The notes beneath the pieces are model-generated. The model searched no databases and was not told where the DNA came from. It saw only the letters and a program-made list of their open reading frames with translations. The position numbers and the translations under genes are program-made. This document shows positions 10,266 through 24,186 of a stretch of DNA of 64,000 bases, one piece after another. Origin of the DNA: Vibrio aphrogenes (GTDB lineage Bacteria > Pseudomonadota > Gammaproteobacteria > Enterobacterales > Vibrionaceae); assembly GCF_002157735.2 (NCBI RefSeq), contig NZ_AP018689.1, forward strand, positions 2,141,619 through 2,205,618. Reading direction: 5' to 3'. Positions within the stretch are counted from its first letter, which is position 1. Each line of letters begins with the position of its first letter.

Positions 10266-11918
10266 TTAATGTCCCTTTTCTAAAGAACGGTTGACAAGAA
10301 TTAATGGGATCAAACCAACTAAAACCAATAAAATAGCCGGTAACGCTGCCATTTCTAATTGCTGATCTGACACATAGTTATAAACATACGTCGACAAGGT
10401 TTCAAAGTTAAATGGACGCAATAATATCGAGGCATTAAGCTCTTTCATCGACTCAATAAAGACCAATAGCCCAGCAATTAACGCACCTCGCATCGTCAAA
10501 GGTAAGTGCACCCTTTTTAGCATTTGTGAGGCATTACACCCCATGGTGCGTGCTGCCATATCAAGACTTGGAGGAACTTTAGCAAGATTACTTTCAACGC
10601 TCCCTATTGCCACTGCAGCAAAACGAACCGTTAATGCAAAAATTAAAGCAAACATGGTCCCGGAGAAGATCAAACCAGGTCGACTCCATTCCATCCATTT
10701 CGCAAAATCATTGACACTGTGATCTAAAAACAATACGGCCGCCATGATCCCTATTGCCAGTACAGTACCTGGTACTGCATAACCTAAAGAGGACAAACGC
10801 ATAGGAAGTAGCGGTAACGATGAAGCCTTATCTCCTGTATGCATCGTGAGACGTCGATAAAAATTGACCACCAAAGCCACTAAGACACAGACAAGAGCAG
10901 CACTCAATGAGACCTTAAGACTATTTAATGAGTAAACTTGAAACTCCACAGTCCAACTGCGAGAAAAGTATCGATAAGCATAATGAACTAATTGTAATAC
11001 CGGTAAGATAAACCCTACTAAGGCCAAGCCCCAACACCAAGATAAGGCTAAATACTTTGTGCAACCTTGTAGTACATAACGCTGCTCATCATGGTTAGAA
11101 AATTGCGATTGAAAATGCTTTTGCTTTCTACGGCTATATCGCTCACCACTTAACAGTAACACCATAACAAGTAGCATAAGCGCAGAGATTTTAGCGGCAG
11201 CGGTTAAATTCGAATAGCCTAGCCAAGTATCATACACCGCTGTCGTCAGGGTACTCACAGCAAAATAACTGACCGTACCAAAATCGCCCAATGTTTCCAT
11301 CGCCACAAGAGATAAACCAACCGCAATGGCTGGTCTTGCTAGAGGTAGGGACACTCGTACAAAGCTTTGCCATGGCGTGCAATTTAATAATCGAGCAGAC
11401 TGTAATAAAGAACGATTCTGCTCCATAAAGGCGGAACGAGCCAATAGATACACATAAGGGTAAAGAACTAAAGACAAGATCACAATCGCCCCTGGTAACG
11501 TTCGTAAGTCAGGAAACCAATAATCTTGAGGTGATAGTAAAAAAGTATGACGGATCCAAATTTGTATTGGACCGGCAAAATCAAACCAGTCGGTATAAAT
11601 ATAACCGACAATATAGCTGGGCATGGCTAAAGGTAACACTAACAACCATTGTAACCATTTTTCCCCTGGAATATGACACATCGCCATAAACCAAGCAGCA
11701 GGTAAGCCGAAAACACAGGTTAATATCACCGTGCCACAAACTAATAAAAAAGTATTAAGCGTATAAGTTGGAAGTACCGAAGAAAATAAATGAGCAAATA
11801 ACTCATCACTCTCACCAATCGCAATCCAGAAGATGGCAAAGATAGGAATAACCAACAATAACGTGATAAACCAACTCGTTAATGTCCATGATAAATACTT
11901 TTCTTTCATTACACACAC
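10266..11918 (-). CDS. fbpB: FbpB-type ferric iron ABC transporter permease (fused double permease)
   Basis: Inner-membrane channel of the Fe(3+) importer. At 550 residues it contains two homologous permease halves with about twelve hydrophobic helices. Each half has an EAA-type loop that contacts the ATPase: the first near QSARLLNCTPWQSFVRVSLP, the second near DMAARTMGCNASQMLKRVHLP. This fused form is normal for FbpB/SfuB/AfuB. A possible alternative start is the internal Met at codon 4. Confidence 0.93.
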   Translation of the reverse strand: MCVMKEKYLSWTLTSWFITLLLVIPIFAIFWIAIGESDELFAHLFSSVLPTYTLNTFLLVCGTVILTCVFGLPAAWFMAMCHIPGEKWLQWLLVLPLAMPSYIVGYIYTDWFDFAGPIQIWIRHTFLLSPQDYWFPDLRTLPGAIVILSLVLYPYVYLLARSAFMEQNRSLLQSARLLNCTPWQSFVRVSLPLARPAIAVGLSLVAMETLGDFGTVSYFAVSTLTTAVYDTWLGYSNLTAAAKISALMLLVMVLLLSGERYSRRKQKHFQSQFSNHDEQRYVLQGCTKYLALSWCWGLALVGFILPVLQLVHYAYRYFSRSWTVEFQVYSLNSLKVSLSAALVCVLVALVVNFYRRLTMHTGDKASSLPLLPMRLSSLGYAVPGTVLAIGIMAAVLFLDHSVNDFAKWMEWSRPGLIFSGTMFALIFALTVRFAAVAIGSVESNLAKVPPSLDMAARTMGCNASQMLKRVHLPLTMRGALIAGLLVFIESMKELNASILLRPFNFETLSTYVYNYVSDQQLEMAALPAILLVLVGLIPLILVNRSLEKGH

Positions 11919-11948
11919 TTAATGCTAAATGGCATGCTAAAAATACGA

Positions 11949-11973
11949 AAAAAGGGAAGCCTTAGCCTCCCTT
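11949..11973 (-). terminator. Hairpin between fbpA and fbpB (terminator/attenuator)
   Basis: Minus strand: AAGGGAGGC-TAAG-GCTTCCCTT followed by six or more T residues. It lies between the binding-protein gene and the permease gene, where partial termination or mRNA stabilisation typically gives excess binding protein over membrane components. Confidence 0.75.
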
Positions 11974-11994
11974 AATTCTTAAGATGTTAGAGAA

Positions 11995-13008
11995 TTATAA
12001 ATCGAATTTAACTTCATCTAATAATTTTACGGCGGTTTCGTGATGAGAAGCAATATCATCAAGAGACAAGGTATCGGCTTTATATTCTCCCCATGAGGCT
12101 ACTAATTTAGACGGTGAGACACCCGGTTTTACTGGGGATTCAAAATTATCTTCCGCATACATTTTTTGAGCTTCATCACCAGATAAAAACTCCATTAGCT
12201 TCAGAGCATTCTCTTTATTTGGTGCATATTTTGCCATTGCCATACCACTGATATTCATGTGGGTACCAAAAGCTTCTTGGCCTGGAAAGTTAATATATAC
12301 CGCTTCAGCCCATGCTTTTTGATCTTTATCGTTGAGCATTTTGCCGAAGTAATAACTATTCCCTAATGAGTAATCACATAAACCCTCTTTGATCGCTTGA
12401 ACCTGACCACGATCACTACCTTGTGGTTTACGTGCAAGATTAGACTTTACCCCTTCTAACCATTGCTTGGTTTCAGCTTCACCATAATGAGCAATCATGG
12501 CTGATACGAGTGATACGTTATAAGGGTGTTTACCTGGACGTGTACAAATCTTTCCTTTGTATTCTGGTTTTGCTAGATCTAAGTAATCAAATGATGCAGG
12601 TAATTTTCCGACACGATCTTTTGAGGAGTAAACGACTCGAGAGCGTGTCGTGACACCAAACCATTCACCTTCTGTATCACGATATTGAGCAGGAATATTA
12701 CTATTGATGACATCACTGTTGACGGGCTGCACTACTTCTTTATCGCTTAACTCAGCCAAACGACTAATATCAACCGTTAATACGACGTCTGCAGGACTAT
12801 ATTCACCTTCTTGTTTTAGCTTCTCAGCAATACCATCTTTAGCAAACTTCACATTAACCTTAATGCCTGTTTCTTTCGTAAATTGGTTTAGCATCGGCTC
12901 AACTAAAAATGGTTGACGATAAGAATAGACATTCACTTCTTCAGCAGACATCGCTAAAGGAGCAAATAAAGAAGTTGCAACGGCTGTTGAAAGTAGTAAT
13001 TTTTTCAT
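11995..13008 (-). CDS. fbpA: FbpA-type periplasmic Fe(3+)-binding protein
   Basis: Solute-binding protein that captures ferric iron in the periplasm and hands it to FbpBC. I chose the ATG at 13008 because AAGGA lies eight bases upstream; an ATG at 13017 overlaps that ribosome-binding site. The 337-residue protein has a signal peptide ending near LAMSA-EE and begins its mature part EEVNVYSYRQPFLVEPML. The conserved NSYYFGK segment holds iron-coordinating tyrosines in this family. A Fur-type operator lies just upstream. Confidence 0.95.
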   Translation of the reverse strand: MKKLLLSTAVATSLFAPLAMSAEEVNVYSYRQPFLVEPMLNQFTKETGIKVNVKFAKDGIAEKLKQEGEYSPADVVLTVDISRLAELSDKEVVQPVNSDVINSNIPAQYRDTEGEWFGVTTRSRVVYSSKDRVGKLPASFDYLDLAKPEYKGKICTRPGKHPYNVSLVSAMIAHYGEAETKQWLEGVKSNLARKPQGSDRGQVQAIKEGLCDYSLGNSYYFGKMLNDKDQKAWAEAVYINFPGQEAFGTHMNISGMAMAKYAPNKENALKLMEFLSGDEAQKMYAEDNFESPVKPGVSPSKLVASWGEYKADTLSLDDIASHHETAVKLLDEVKFDL

Positions 13009-13036
13009 CAATCTCATCCTTTAATATTAATACAAA

Positions 13037-13051
13037 TGATAATGGTTATCA
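13037..13051 (-). promoter_or_regulatory. Fur-type operator upstream of fbpA
   Basis: TGATAATGGTTATCA matches the 7-1-7 Fur inverted repeat (TGATAAT-N-ATTATCA) at 13 of the 14 arm positions. It lies 29 bases before the fbpA start and predicts iron repression of fbpABC. Confidence 0.85.
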
Positions 13052-13107
13052 TAAGTAGTGAATTATATAGAATAAGATCTTCAACTCAACATCCTAACTA
13101 GCAGAAT

Positions 13108-13145
13108 GAGCAAAAAGCCCCACTCAAAAGAGCAGAGCTTTGTAA
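13108..13145 (-). terminator. Terminator downstream of amtB
   Basis: Minus strand: an imperfect stem pairing AAAGCTCTGCTC with GAGTGGGGCTTTTT, ending in a T run, about 30 bases after the amtB stop. Confidence 0.6.
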
Positions 13146-13175
13146 CAAAATTTAAACAACTTATTAGATGTTACT

Positions 13176-14393
13176 TTATTTATTAGAAGTAAACTCAGGA
13201 TAGGCTGCGACACCACAATCATGCATATCGACACCATCCATCTCTTCTTCTTCTGATACTCGAATGCCCATCGTGGCTTTTAGAATTCCCCAGAGCACTA
13301 AGCTTGCACCAAATACCCAGGCAAAAATAACAACTGCGCCATAAATTTGAGCACCGAATGAAGCACCATCATTGCTCAATGGAACCATTAACAAACCAAA
13401 GATACCGCACACACCGTGTACTGATATAGCACCAACTGGATCATCAATTTTCACTTTATCAAAGAATAAGATACTAAAGATAACCAAAACACCAGCGACG
13501 GCACCAATCACAACGGCCATAATAGGTGATGGTGAGGCAGGGTCTGCTGTAATAGCGACTAACCCCGCTAAAGCGCCATTAAGAATCATCGTTAGGTCTG
13601 CTTTACCCCAAATCAGTTTTACCGTAATTAATGCAGCTACGGCACCGGCAGCAGCGGCAGCGTTAGTGTTCAAATAAACTAAACCAACTGCTGTTGCATC
13701 ATCCGCAGAAGAAACAGCTAGCTGTGAACCACCGTTAAAACCAAACCAACCAAACCATAAAATAAATGTTCCTAATGTGGCTAATGGCATGTTTGAACCT
13801 TGAATAGGGTGAACTTCACCATTCTTACCATACTTACCTTTACGAGCACCTAACAATAGTACACCCGCAAGTGCAGCTGCAGCTCCCGCTAAATGAACAA
13901 TACCAGAGCCTGCAAAGTCACTAAATCCAGCAGCAGATAAGAAACCACCACCCCAAGTCCAATACCCTTCAATAGGATAAATGAACCCAGTTAACACTAC
14001 GCTAAAAATAAGGAAGGTAGATAATTTCATACGCTCAGCAACTGCGCCTGAAACAACCGACATGGCTGTTGCGACGAACACGACTTGGAAGAAGAAGTCA
14101 GAACCTAATGAATGGCCAGCATCATCCGCCTGCGTACCAATTAAACTACCAAATGATGGGAAAATACCGCCTTCAGCATTGCCTACATACATAATGTTAT
14201 AACCAACTAACAAGAACATCGTACAAGCAATACCGTATAGGACAAAGTTCTTAGTTAAAATTTCTGTGGTATTCTTTGAACGTACCAAACCCGCTTCTAA
14301 CATTGAAAAACCAGCGGCCATCCACATTACTAATGCACCAGATATCAATAGAAAAAAGGTATCTAATGCGTACTTCATTTCAGTCATTTCCAT
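13176..14393 (-). CDS. amtB: AmtB, ammonium channel
   Basis: Trimeric inner-membrane ammonium transporter of the Amt/Rh family. The 405-residue protein shows about eleven hydrophobic helices and the Amt signature stretches AGAAAALAGVLLLGARKGK, FGWFGFNGGS and VHGVCGIFG, which include the pore histidine region. Unlike E. coli AmtB there is no obvious cleavable signal peptide, which fits the shorter length. It lies 27 bases downstream of glnK, the usual operon pairing in which GlnK plugs the channel when nitrogen is sufficient. Confidence 0.96.
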   Translation of the reverse strand: MEMTEMKYALDTFFLLISGALVMWMAAGFSMLEAGLVRSKNTTEILTKNFVLYGIACTMFLLVGYNIMYVGNAEGGIFPSFGSLIGTQADDAGHSLGSDFFFQVVFVATAMSVVSGAVAERMKLSTFLIFSVVLTGFIYPIEGYWTWGGGFLSAAGFSDFAGSGIVHLAGAAAALAGVLLLGARKGKYGKNGEVHPIQGSNMPLATLGTFILWFGWFGFNGGSQLAVSSADDATAVGLVYLNTNAAAAAGAVAALITVKLIWGKADLTMILNGALAGLVAITADPASPSPIMAVVIGAVAGVLVIFSILFFDKVKIDDPVGAISVHGVCGIFGLLMVPLSNDGASFGAQIYGAVVIFAWVFGASLVLWGILKATMGIRVSEEEEMDGVDMHDCGVAAYPEFTSNK

Positions 14394-14420
14394 ATCGTAA
14401 TTCTCCAGTCCTTTAATCCG

Positions 14421-14768
<348 letters not shown>

Positions 14769-14802
14769 TCATCATGATGCATTCTTTCAACAATCAAATT
14801 AC

Positions 14803-14820
14803 TTTCAAGTTGCATGCCAA
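14803..14820 (-). promoter_or_regulatory. Sigma54 promoter of glnK-amtB
   Basis: On the minus strand TTGGCATGCAACTTGAAA matches the -24/-12 consensus, with GG at -24 and TTGA in place of TTGC at -12 at the correct spacing. It lies about 45 bases before the glnK start and downstream of an NtrC-type site. Confidence 0.75.
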
Positions 14821-14881
14821 CTTTTTAAATTATTGATAAATAGGGAATTAACAAGAAAACAAAAGAGAAGGAAAAAGCAGG

Positions 14882-14898
14882 AGCACCAATATGGTGCA
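14882..14898 (-). promoter_or_regulatory. NtrC enhancer site upstream of glnK
   Basis: On the minus strand TGCACCATATTGGTGCT is an almost perfect copy of the NtrC dyad TGCACC-N5-GGTGCA (one mismatch at the last base). It lies about 60 bases upstream of the sigma54 promoter, a workable enhancer position. Confidence 0.85.
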
Positions 14899-14939
14899 AT
14901 AAAATCACTAAGAATAAGCAGAAGAAAAGAAATTAAGAC

Positions 14940-15302
14940 TCAACGAATAAATGCACACCAAGAATGCAGAACTTGTTCAAAATCTTCAATTCCACACCAA
15001 GACTGACTTTCTTCATCATAAGCTGATAAATCATCAGAAAGCTCTTCATCATCAATAGTTAATAAATGATTTGAAGATATATGAACTTCATTTTGTTCGA
15101 TAAATAAACTCCATTCTTGCCCTAATAAACGCCATTCTTTATTAATATTTTTTTGTGCACCAATTTGCTGCAAAACATATTCAAGTTTTCCTAGATCAGC
15201 ACCAATTTCTTCGATCAACCAATGACCAATAGCTTCATGTCCAGATGAAAACTCAACTCGATAACTTCCATCTAAAGTGTTCTTCTTAAATTCAAAGTCC
15301 AT
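14940..15302 (-). CDS. yacL: YacL family protein (UPF0231)
   Basis: Conserved gammaproteobacterial protein of unknown function. The 120 residues match the E. coli YacL pattern: MDFEFKKN at the start, SSGHEAIGHWLIEE (about 19-32), an acidic central segment, and the YDEESQSWCGIEDFEQVL block near the C-terminus. It carries no signal peptide or membrane segment, so it should be cytoplasmic. It lies upstream of glnK on the same strand, about 40 bases before the NtrC site, so it is probably a separate unit. Confidence 0.88.
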   Translation of the reverse strand: MDFEFKKNTLDGSYRVEFSSGHEAIGHWLIEEIGADLGKLEYVLQQIGAQKNINKEWRLLGQEWSLFIEQNEVHISSNHLLTIDDEELSDDLSAYDEESQSWCGIEDFEQVLHSWCAFIR

Positions 15303-15690
15303 AAATAATATTTCTTATCGTTGAAGGGATAACACAATTTTACTTGTTTAATAAAGAAAAGGCGATTCAATTGAAATCTGAATATCTCAGACTAAAAAAA
15401 CCGGACTTTTTCAAGTTAAGCTTTCGCTCTTTATTCTTAATAAGTAGTAAGCAAACAAGACAATAACCAATACCAATCACACCAATTGGATGCTCAGACA
15501 TTACGTAGGAAAAAGGTTTGAGAACAAGGAGGAGCAGTTATCTCGTACCTTGGTATAAAACTAGCAGAATATTATCGAAAAGGTGTGTCATGCATGGAAT
15601 CGTTTCTTGGAGAGCACCGACAGGGTAACAAAAATATGCACTAGAAACGGGAGTAATCTAGACAATTAATTTTTTAGGTTAGCATAAACG
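15303..15690. other. Gene-free stretch between yacL and the rRNA operon terminator
   Basis: About 390 AT-rich bases with stops in all frames. I see no protein-like frame, no tRNA and no strong hairpin. The yacL promoter should be at the left end on the minus strand. Confidence 0.6.
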
Positions 15691-15691
15691 A

Positions 15692-15722
15692 AAAAATCCT
15701 GACTCTTTCGAATCAGGATTTT
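15692..15722 (-). terminator. rRNA operon terminator
   Basis: Minus strand: AATCCTGA and TCAGGATT form an 8-base stem around a 12-base loop, followed by TTTTTT. It is about 10 bases 3' of tRNA-Asp and ends the rRNA operon. Confidence 0.9.
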
Positions 15723-15730
15723 AAAATAAG

Positions 15731-15807
15731 TGGCGGAGTGGACGGGACTCGAACCCGCGACCCCCGGCGTGACAGGCCGGTATTCTAACCAACTGAACTA
15801 CCACTCC
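15731..15807 (-). tRNA. tRNA-Asp (GTC)
   Basis: 77 bases including an encoded CCA. The minus strand reads GGAGTGGTAGTTCAGTTGG at the 5' end, anticodon loop CTGTCAC with GTC anticodon, T-arm GGGTTCGAGTCCC, and a 3' acceptor pairing with the 5' end. It is the distal tRNA of the rRNA operon. Confidence 0.97.
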
Positions 15808-15836
15808 GCAGTGTCTATTCAGTATATATATTCAAA

Positions 15837-15954
15837 GCCTGGCGATGTCCTACTCTCACATGGGGAGACCCCACACTACCATCGGCGCTACTTCGTTTCA
15901 CTTCTGAGTTCGGCATGGAATCAGGTGGGTCCAAAGCGCTATGGTCGCCAAGCA
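15837..15954 (-). rRNA. rrf: 5S ribosomal RNA
   Basis: Minus strand: ends pair as GCTTGGCGA with TCGCCAGGC, and the interior holds the conserved CCATGCCGAACTCAGAAGTG block and GATGGTAGTGTGGGGTCTCC. Length is about 118 bases. Exact ends are inferred from the pairing. Confidence 0.95.
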
Positions 15955-16084
15955 AATTCTTTTGTTAAACGCTCAAGCGTTTAACTTAATTCGGAAAGCT
16001 GCTTTGTTATCTCTAACTCGTTCTCACACTCATTCAAGCATGTCTTATATCTATTAAGTCCATCAAAACCCTTTAGGTGTTGTA

Positions 16085-18970
<2,886 letters not shown>

Positions 18971-19284
18971 CATACAACCCAAAAGGGTCTTATGTATGTC
19001 AACTAAATAAGGTTTTAGTTTGTTGATATTTAAGAGGGTAATCTTAAATATCGTTGCCGGACTCAATAGATGTTTTTGCCTACTTTTATAAAAAAGTAGA
19101 TAAAAACTAGAATACAAGACACTTGAATGTGTGTTGTGTGTTTATCTTAAAGATAAACATTGAGAACTTTTATTTGATAACAACATAAAGTCGTTATCAG
19201 TCAGCTTTCCAAATTGTTAAAGAGCAAGTTCTTTCTAATGAAAGGAACCATTTTTAAATACACTGTTTTAAATGCACTTAAAGA
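18971..19284 (-). other. 16S-23S spacer, 3' part (between tRNA-Glu and 23S)
   Basis: Gene-free spacer of the rRNA operon. It contains a boxA-like antitermination element (minus strand GCTCTTTAACAATTTGG at about 19213-19229), repeated from the leader, and complementary stretches flanking 23S that would form the RNase III processing stem. Confidence 0.75.
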
Positions 19285-19360
19285 TGGTATCCCGTAGGGG
19301 AGTCGAACCCCTGTTACCGCCGTGAAAGGGCGGTGTCCTAGGCCTCTAGACGAACGGGAC
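19285..19360 (-). tRNA. tRNA-Glu (TTC)
   Basis: 76 bases with encoded CCA in the 16S-23S spacer. The minus strand starts GTCCCGTTCGTCTAGAGGC, has anticodon loop CTTTCAC (TTC anticodon), and ends in CGGGATACCA. A single spacer tRNA-Glu is a common rRNA operon type. Confidence 0.97.
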
Positions 19361-19453
19361 ACAGGATTTGAAAGCAATGGGATGCTTTCTGAACTCTTTT
19401 CTATATAAACCTAATCAATCTGTGTGGGTACTCATCAAAAATAATCTTCGTAT

Positions 19454-20996
<1,543 letters not shown>

Positions 20997-21328
20997 AGTT
21001 TTTGTGGCCGCTCTTAAATAAAGAGACAACCGGCTCAACGAATACTGACTTCAAAACTATTCTTCTTAAAAAGAAGAAGTAACTTTAAAGCTATCATCTA
21101 TCCAACAGATAGATAATGAATTGACTGTGCCGCTATTATTTATTTTCACTTTAAAAAGTGAAATCAAACCAGCTCAAGGCTGATTCTTTTAATAGCCGTT
21201 TGGTCACTCAGTTCATTGATAAATCTTTTTGATTATCATCAACGAGTGCCCACACAGATTGATAGGTTTAAATTGTTAAAGAGCGTTGTTCTTATCGATA
21301 ATGCTTAGCGCATCTCGTTGAACAGGGC
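20997..21328 (-). other. rRNA operon leader
   Basis: Transcribed leader between promoter P1-like and 16S. It contains the antitermination boxA (minus strand GCTCTTTAACAATTT, 21270-21284) and AT-rich stems such as TCACTTTTTAAAGTGA that may help processing. No protein frame. Confidence 0.75.
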
Positions 21329-21332
21329 GGCC

Positions 21333-21360
21333 ATTTTAGCGATTTAAAAGTTCGTGTCAA
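21333..21360 (-). promoter_or_regulatory. rRNA operon promoter (proximal)
   Basis: Minus strand: -35 TTGACA (21355-21360), a 16-base spacer, and -10 TAAAAT (21333-21338), followed by a GC-rich discriminator (GGCCGCCC) as expected for stringently controlled rRNA promoters. Confidence 0.85.
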
Positions 21361-21459
21361 ACACTTTTTTAAAACTTTTTTTCGCAAACCTTATTGAGAA
21401 GGTTTTGACCTCTAACCCGTGCTGCAGCTTGGCTGCGTGCCCCGTGTCAGTGATGTCGC

Positions 21460-21487
21460 ATTATAGAGACATCGCTCACATTGGCAA
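21460..21487 (-). promoter_or_regulatory. rRNA operon promoter (distal)
   Basis: Minus strand: -35 TTGCCA (21482-21487), a 16-base spacer, and a consensus -10 TATAAT (21460-21465). An AT-rich block with long A and T runs just upstream (21491-21520) resembles an UP element. Confidence 0.82.
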
Positions 21488-21610
21488 GCGCTTTTTTAAA
21501 AAATATTGAAAAATAATGCTTAGACGCTCAAATTACACTCAAAGCCCTATTTATACCAATTTACCCTACCTAGGCACACAAGTTATCCACAGAGTTATTC
21601 ATTTTATAAA

Positions 21611-21645
21611 AAAGAAAGGTCACTATTGTGAGTGACCTTTCTTTA
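21611..21645 (-). terminator. Terminator after cysH
   Basis: AAAGAAAGGTCACT and AGTGACCTTTCTTT form a 14-base perfect stem around a 6-base loop, with a T-rich run on the minus-strand 3' side. It separates the cys operon from the rRNA promoters. Confidence 0.9.
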
Positions 21646-21668
21646 TTAAAGACAAAAATCTTTAACTT

Positions 21669-22466
21669 TTATATTCCAGAACCATCAGTTTGAGCATCTG
21701 GATCATCTTCATGAAGACCACATTCCCGTTTCAAACCAAAAAAACGAGTTTCCTCTTCGGTCATTCCTGGTTCCCACTTACGTGTCGTATGTGTATCACC
21801 TACTGATAAATATCCTTGCTCCCATAATGGATGATAAGACAAACCATGTTTCTGTAGGTAGTCATAGATGTCTTTATTAGTCCAATCAATAATTGGCAAA
21901 AACTTAAAGACTCCATTCTGGATAGCTAATATAGGTAAATTATTTCGTGTGCTTGATTGATCACGTCTTAGCCCAGAAAACCAAGTGGAGATCTTTAATT
22001 CATGTAATGCCCGACGCATTGGTTCTACTTTATTTATCTTATTGTACTTTTCGAGGCCTTCGACACCTTGTTCCCATAACTTACCATATAGCGCTTCTTG
22101 CCAATTTGGACTCTGCTCTGCACGGAAAACTTTTAAGTTAAGAGTGAGCTTATTAGTGAGCTCATCGATAAAACGATAAGTCTCAGGAAATAAGTAGCCT
22201 GTATCGGTCAAAATGACAGGTATGTCTGATTTAGCTTGTGTCACTAAATGCAGCATGACCGCCGCTTGTATTCCAAAGCTTGAAGAAACTGCAAATTCAC
22301 CTTGTAAATGCTTTAATGCCCAATGAATGCGATCTTGAGCATTTAATGTTTCTAATCGACTATTAATTTCTGCTAGCTTTAAACTCTGTTCGACTTTATT
22401 TAAAGATAGCAACTCATCTAACTTAAGTTGCAGCCCTGTACCTATCTGTTCTATATCATTAAGCAT
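21669..22466 (-). CDS. cysH: CysH, phosphoadenylyl-sulfate (PAPS) reductase
   Basis: Thioredoxin- or glutaredoxin-dependent enzyme that reduces PAPS to sulfite in assimilatory sulfate reduction. The 265-residue protein has the PP-loop-like nucleotide-binding start [14 protein letters not shown] and the C-terminal ECGLHED motif, with the single catalytic cysteine at residue 249. The absence of the extra CC pairs of the iron-sulfur APS reductases supports PAPS as substrate. It overlaps cysI by eight bases at the end of cysJIH. Confidence 0.96.
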   Translation of the reverse strand: MLNDIEQIGTGLQLKLDELLSLNKVEQSLKLAEINSRLETLNAQDRIHWALKHLQGEFAVSSSFGIQAAVMLHLVTQAKSDIPVILTDTGYLFPETYRFIDELTNKLTLNLKVFRAEQSPNWQEALYGKLWEQGVEGLEKYNKINKVEPMRRALHELKISTWFSGLRRDQSSTRNNLPILAIQNGVFKFLPIIDWTNKDIYDYLQKHGLSYHPLWEQGYLSVGDTHTTRKWEPGMTEEETRFFGLKRECGLHEDDPDAQTDGSGI

Positions 22467-24186
22467 GGAAGTCCCTCTTAGAGATCACAACCTCATCAAT
22501 AATGCCAACACGGATGACAAAATCACCAAATGCTTCATTTAGTTCACGCTCATGGGCCCAGCGACCAACCAATTCATCAATTTCAGTGAGTATCTGTTTA
22601 TCTGTAATGTTCTCTTTATACATTTTAGGTACACGAGTCCCACTTCTATTGCCACCTAAGTGTAAGTTATATCGACCTGGCGCCTTACCGACTAAGCCTA
22701 TTTCCGCCAACATCGCACGACCACAACCATTAGGACACCCTGTTACACGTAAAATAATATTCTCTTCTTTCGGTAATTGGTGCTTTTCTAAAATCCCTTC
22801 AACTTGAGTAACAAAAGAAGGTAGAAAACGCTCCGCTTCCGCCATGGCTAACGGACAAGTAGGAAATGCCACACACGCCATTGAATTTTTACGCTGCTCA
22901 CTCACCGAGACATCCATTAAGCCATGTTTAACCGCTATGCTTTCTATGAGTTCTTTTTGATCAGTCGCTACACCCGCCACAATTAAATTTTGGTTTGCCG
23001 TAATACGAAAGTCACCTTTATGAACTTTAGCGAGTTCAGCCATGCCAGTTTTAAGTGGCTTACCCGGATAATCTAAAATACGACCATTCTCTATAAATAG
23101 AGATAAGTAATGTTTTCCATCAATACCTTCTGACCAACCTATACGATCTCCACGTTCAGTAAATTCATAAGGACGGCTTTCTGCAAATTGACTTCCTGCT
23201 CGTTTTTCTACTTCAGCTTTAAAGACATCAATCCCAACGCGATCTAAAGTATATTTAGTCTTAGCATTTTTACGATTAGAACGGTTACCCCAATCTCGTT
23301 GGGTGGTAACAACTGCCTCAGCAAAAGCTAACGTTTTATCTACTGGAATAAATCCCAAATCATCAGCACGGCGAGGGTAGGTAGAGGTATCACCATGAGT
23401 CATTGCCAAACCGCCACCCACCAGCACATTAAAACCAATTAATTTTCCGTTCTCTTCTATCGCAACAAAGTTCAAATCGTTCGCATGAACATCCACATCG
23501 TTTAGTGGTGGAATCGCAATCGTGGTTTTAAACTTACGAGGTAAATATGTCCTTCCTAAAATAGGCTCTTCTTCTTGAACAGTACTATCAATCTTTTCTG
23601 CATCTAACCAAACTTCCGCATACCCTCTCGCATGTGGTAAGAAATGTTCACTGATTTTCTTTGACCATTCATAAGCTTCTTGATGCACTGCTGATTGGTA
23701 TGGGTTAGCCGTACAAAGCACATTTCGATTCATATCTGCCGCAGTACCAATCGAGTCAATACCAATTGAATTAAGAGCCTTATGCACCTTTTTAATATTT
23801 GGTTTTAAAATGCCGTGATATTGAAATGTTTGACGAGTGGTTAAACGGATACTGCCATAAAGAGTATGCTCATCTGCCCACTTATCGACACCAAGCCATT
23901 GTGTTGGTGTGATCACCCCTGCCGGTAAACGCGCACGTACCATCAAAGTATGCAATGGCTCTAATTTTTGCTTGGCTCGTTCAGCGCGAATATCACGGTC
24001 ATCTTGTAAATACATGCCATGAAAACGGATTAGAGTGAAGTTATCTCCGGTTACTGCCCCTGTAATGGGATTTTGTAAATCTTCGGCTATGGTTCCACGT
24101 AAGAAATTACTTTCGGCCTTTAAACGCTCACCATCAGAAAGTGGACCTAAGACTTCACCTAATACTACTTGTTCTTTCGTGCTCAT
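22459..24186 (-). CDS. cysI: CysI, sulfite reductase hemoprotein (beta) subunit
   Basis: Siroheme and [4Fe-4S] subunit that reduces sulfite to sulfide in six electron steps. The 575 residues contain the ferredoxin-sulfite-reductase repeats and, in the C-terminal third, the cluster cysteines in [16 protein letters not shown] and [10 protein letters not shown]. The start codon overlaps the cysJ stop, so stoichiometric translation with the flavoprotein subunit is likely. Confidence 0.98.
   Translation of the reverse strand: MSTKEQVVLGEVLGPLSDGERLKAESNFLRGTIAEDLQNPITGAVTGDNFTLIRFHGMYLQDDRDIRAERAKQKLEPLHTLMVRARLPAGVITPTQWLGVDKWADEHTLYGSIRLTTRQTFQYHGILKPNIKKVHKALNSIGIDSIGTAADMNRNVLCTANPYQSAVHQEAYEWSKKISEHFLPHARGYAEVWLDAEKIDSTVQEEEPILGRTYLPRKFKTTIAIPPLNDVDVHANDLNFVAIEENGKLIGFNVLVGGGLAMTHGDTSTYPRRADDLGFIPVDKTLAFAEAVVTTQRDWGNRSNRKNAKTKYTLDRVGIDVFKAEVEKRAGSQFAESRPYEFTERGDRIGWSEGIDGKHYLSLFIENGRILDYPGKPLKTGMAELAKVHKGDFRITANQNLIVAGVATDQKELIESIAVKHGLMDVSVSEQRKNSMACVAFPTCPLAMAEAERFLPSFVTQVEGILEKHQLPKEENIILRVTGCPNGCGRAMLAEIGLVGKAPGRYNLHLGGNRSGTRVPKMYKENITDKQILTEIDELVGRWAHERELNEAFGDFVIRVGIIDEVVISKRDFHA

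Noticed and set aside
15730..15984. Open frame spanning tRNA-Asp and 5S on the plus strand (MAEWTGLEPATPGV...)
   Set aside because: It is the antisense of tRNA-Asp and 5S rRNA; this reading is a well-known false protein in databases.
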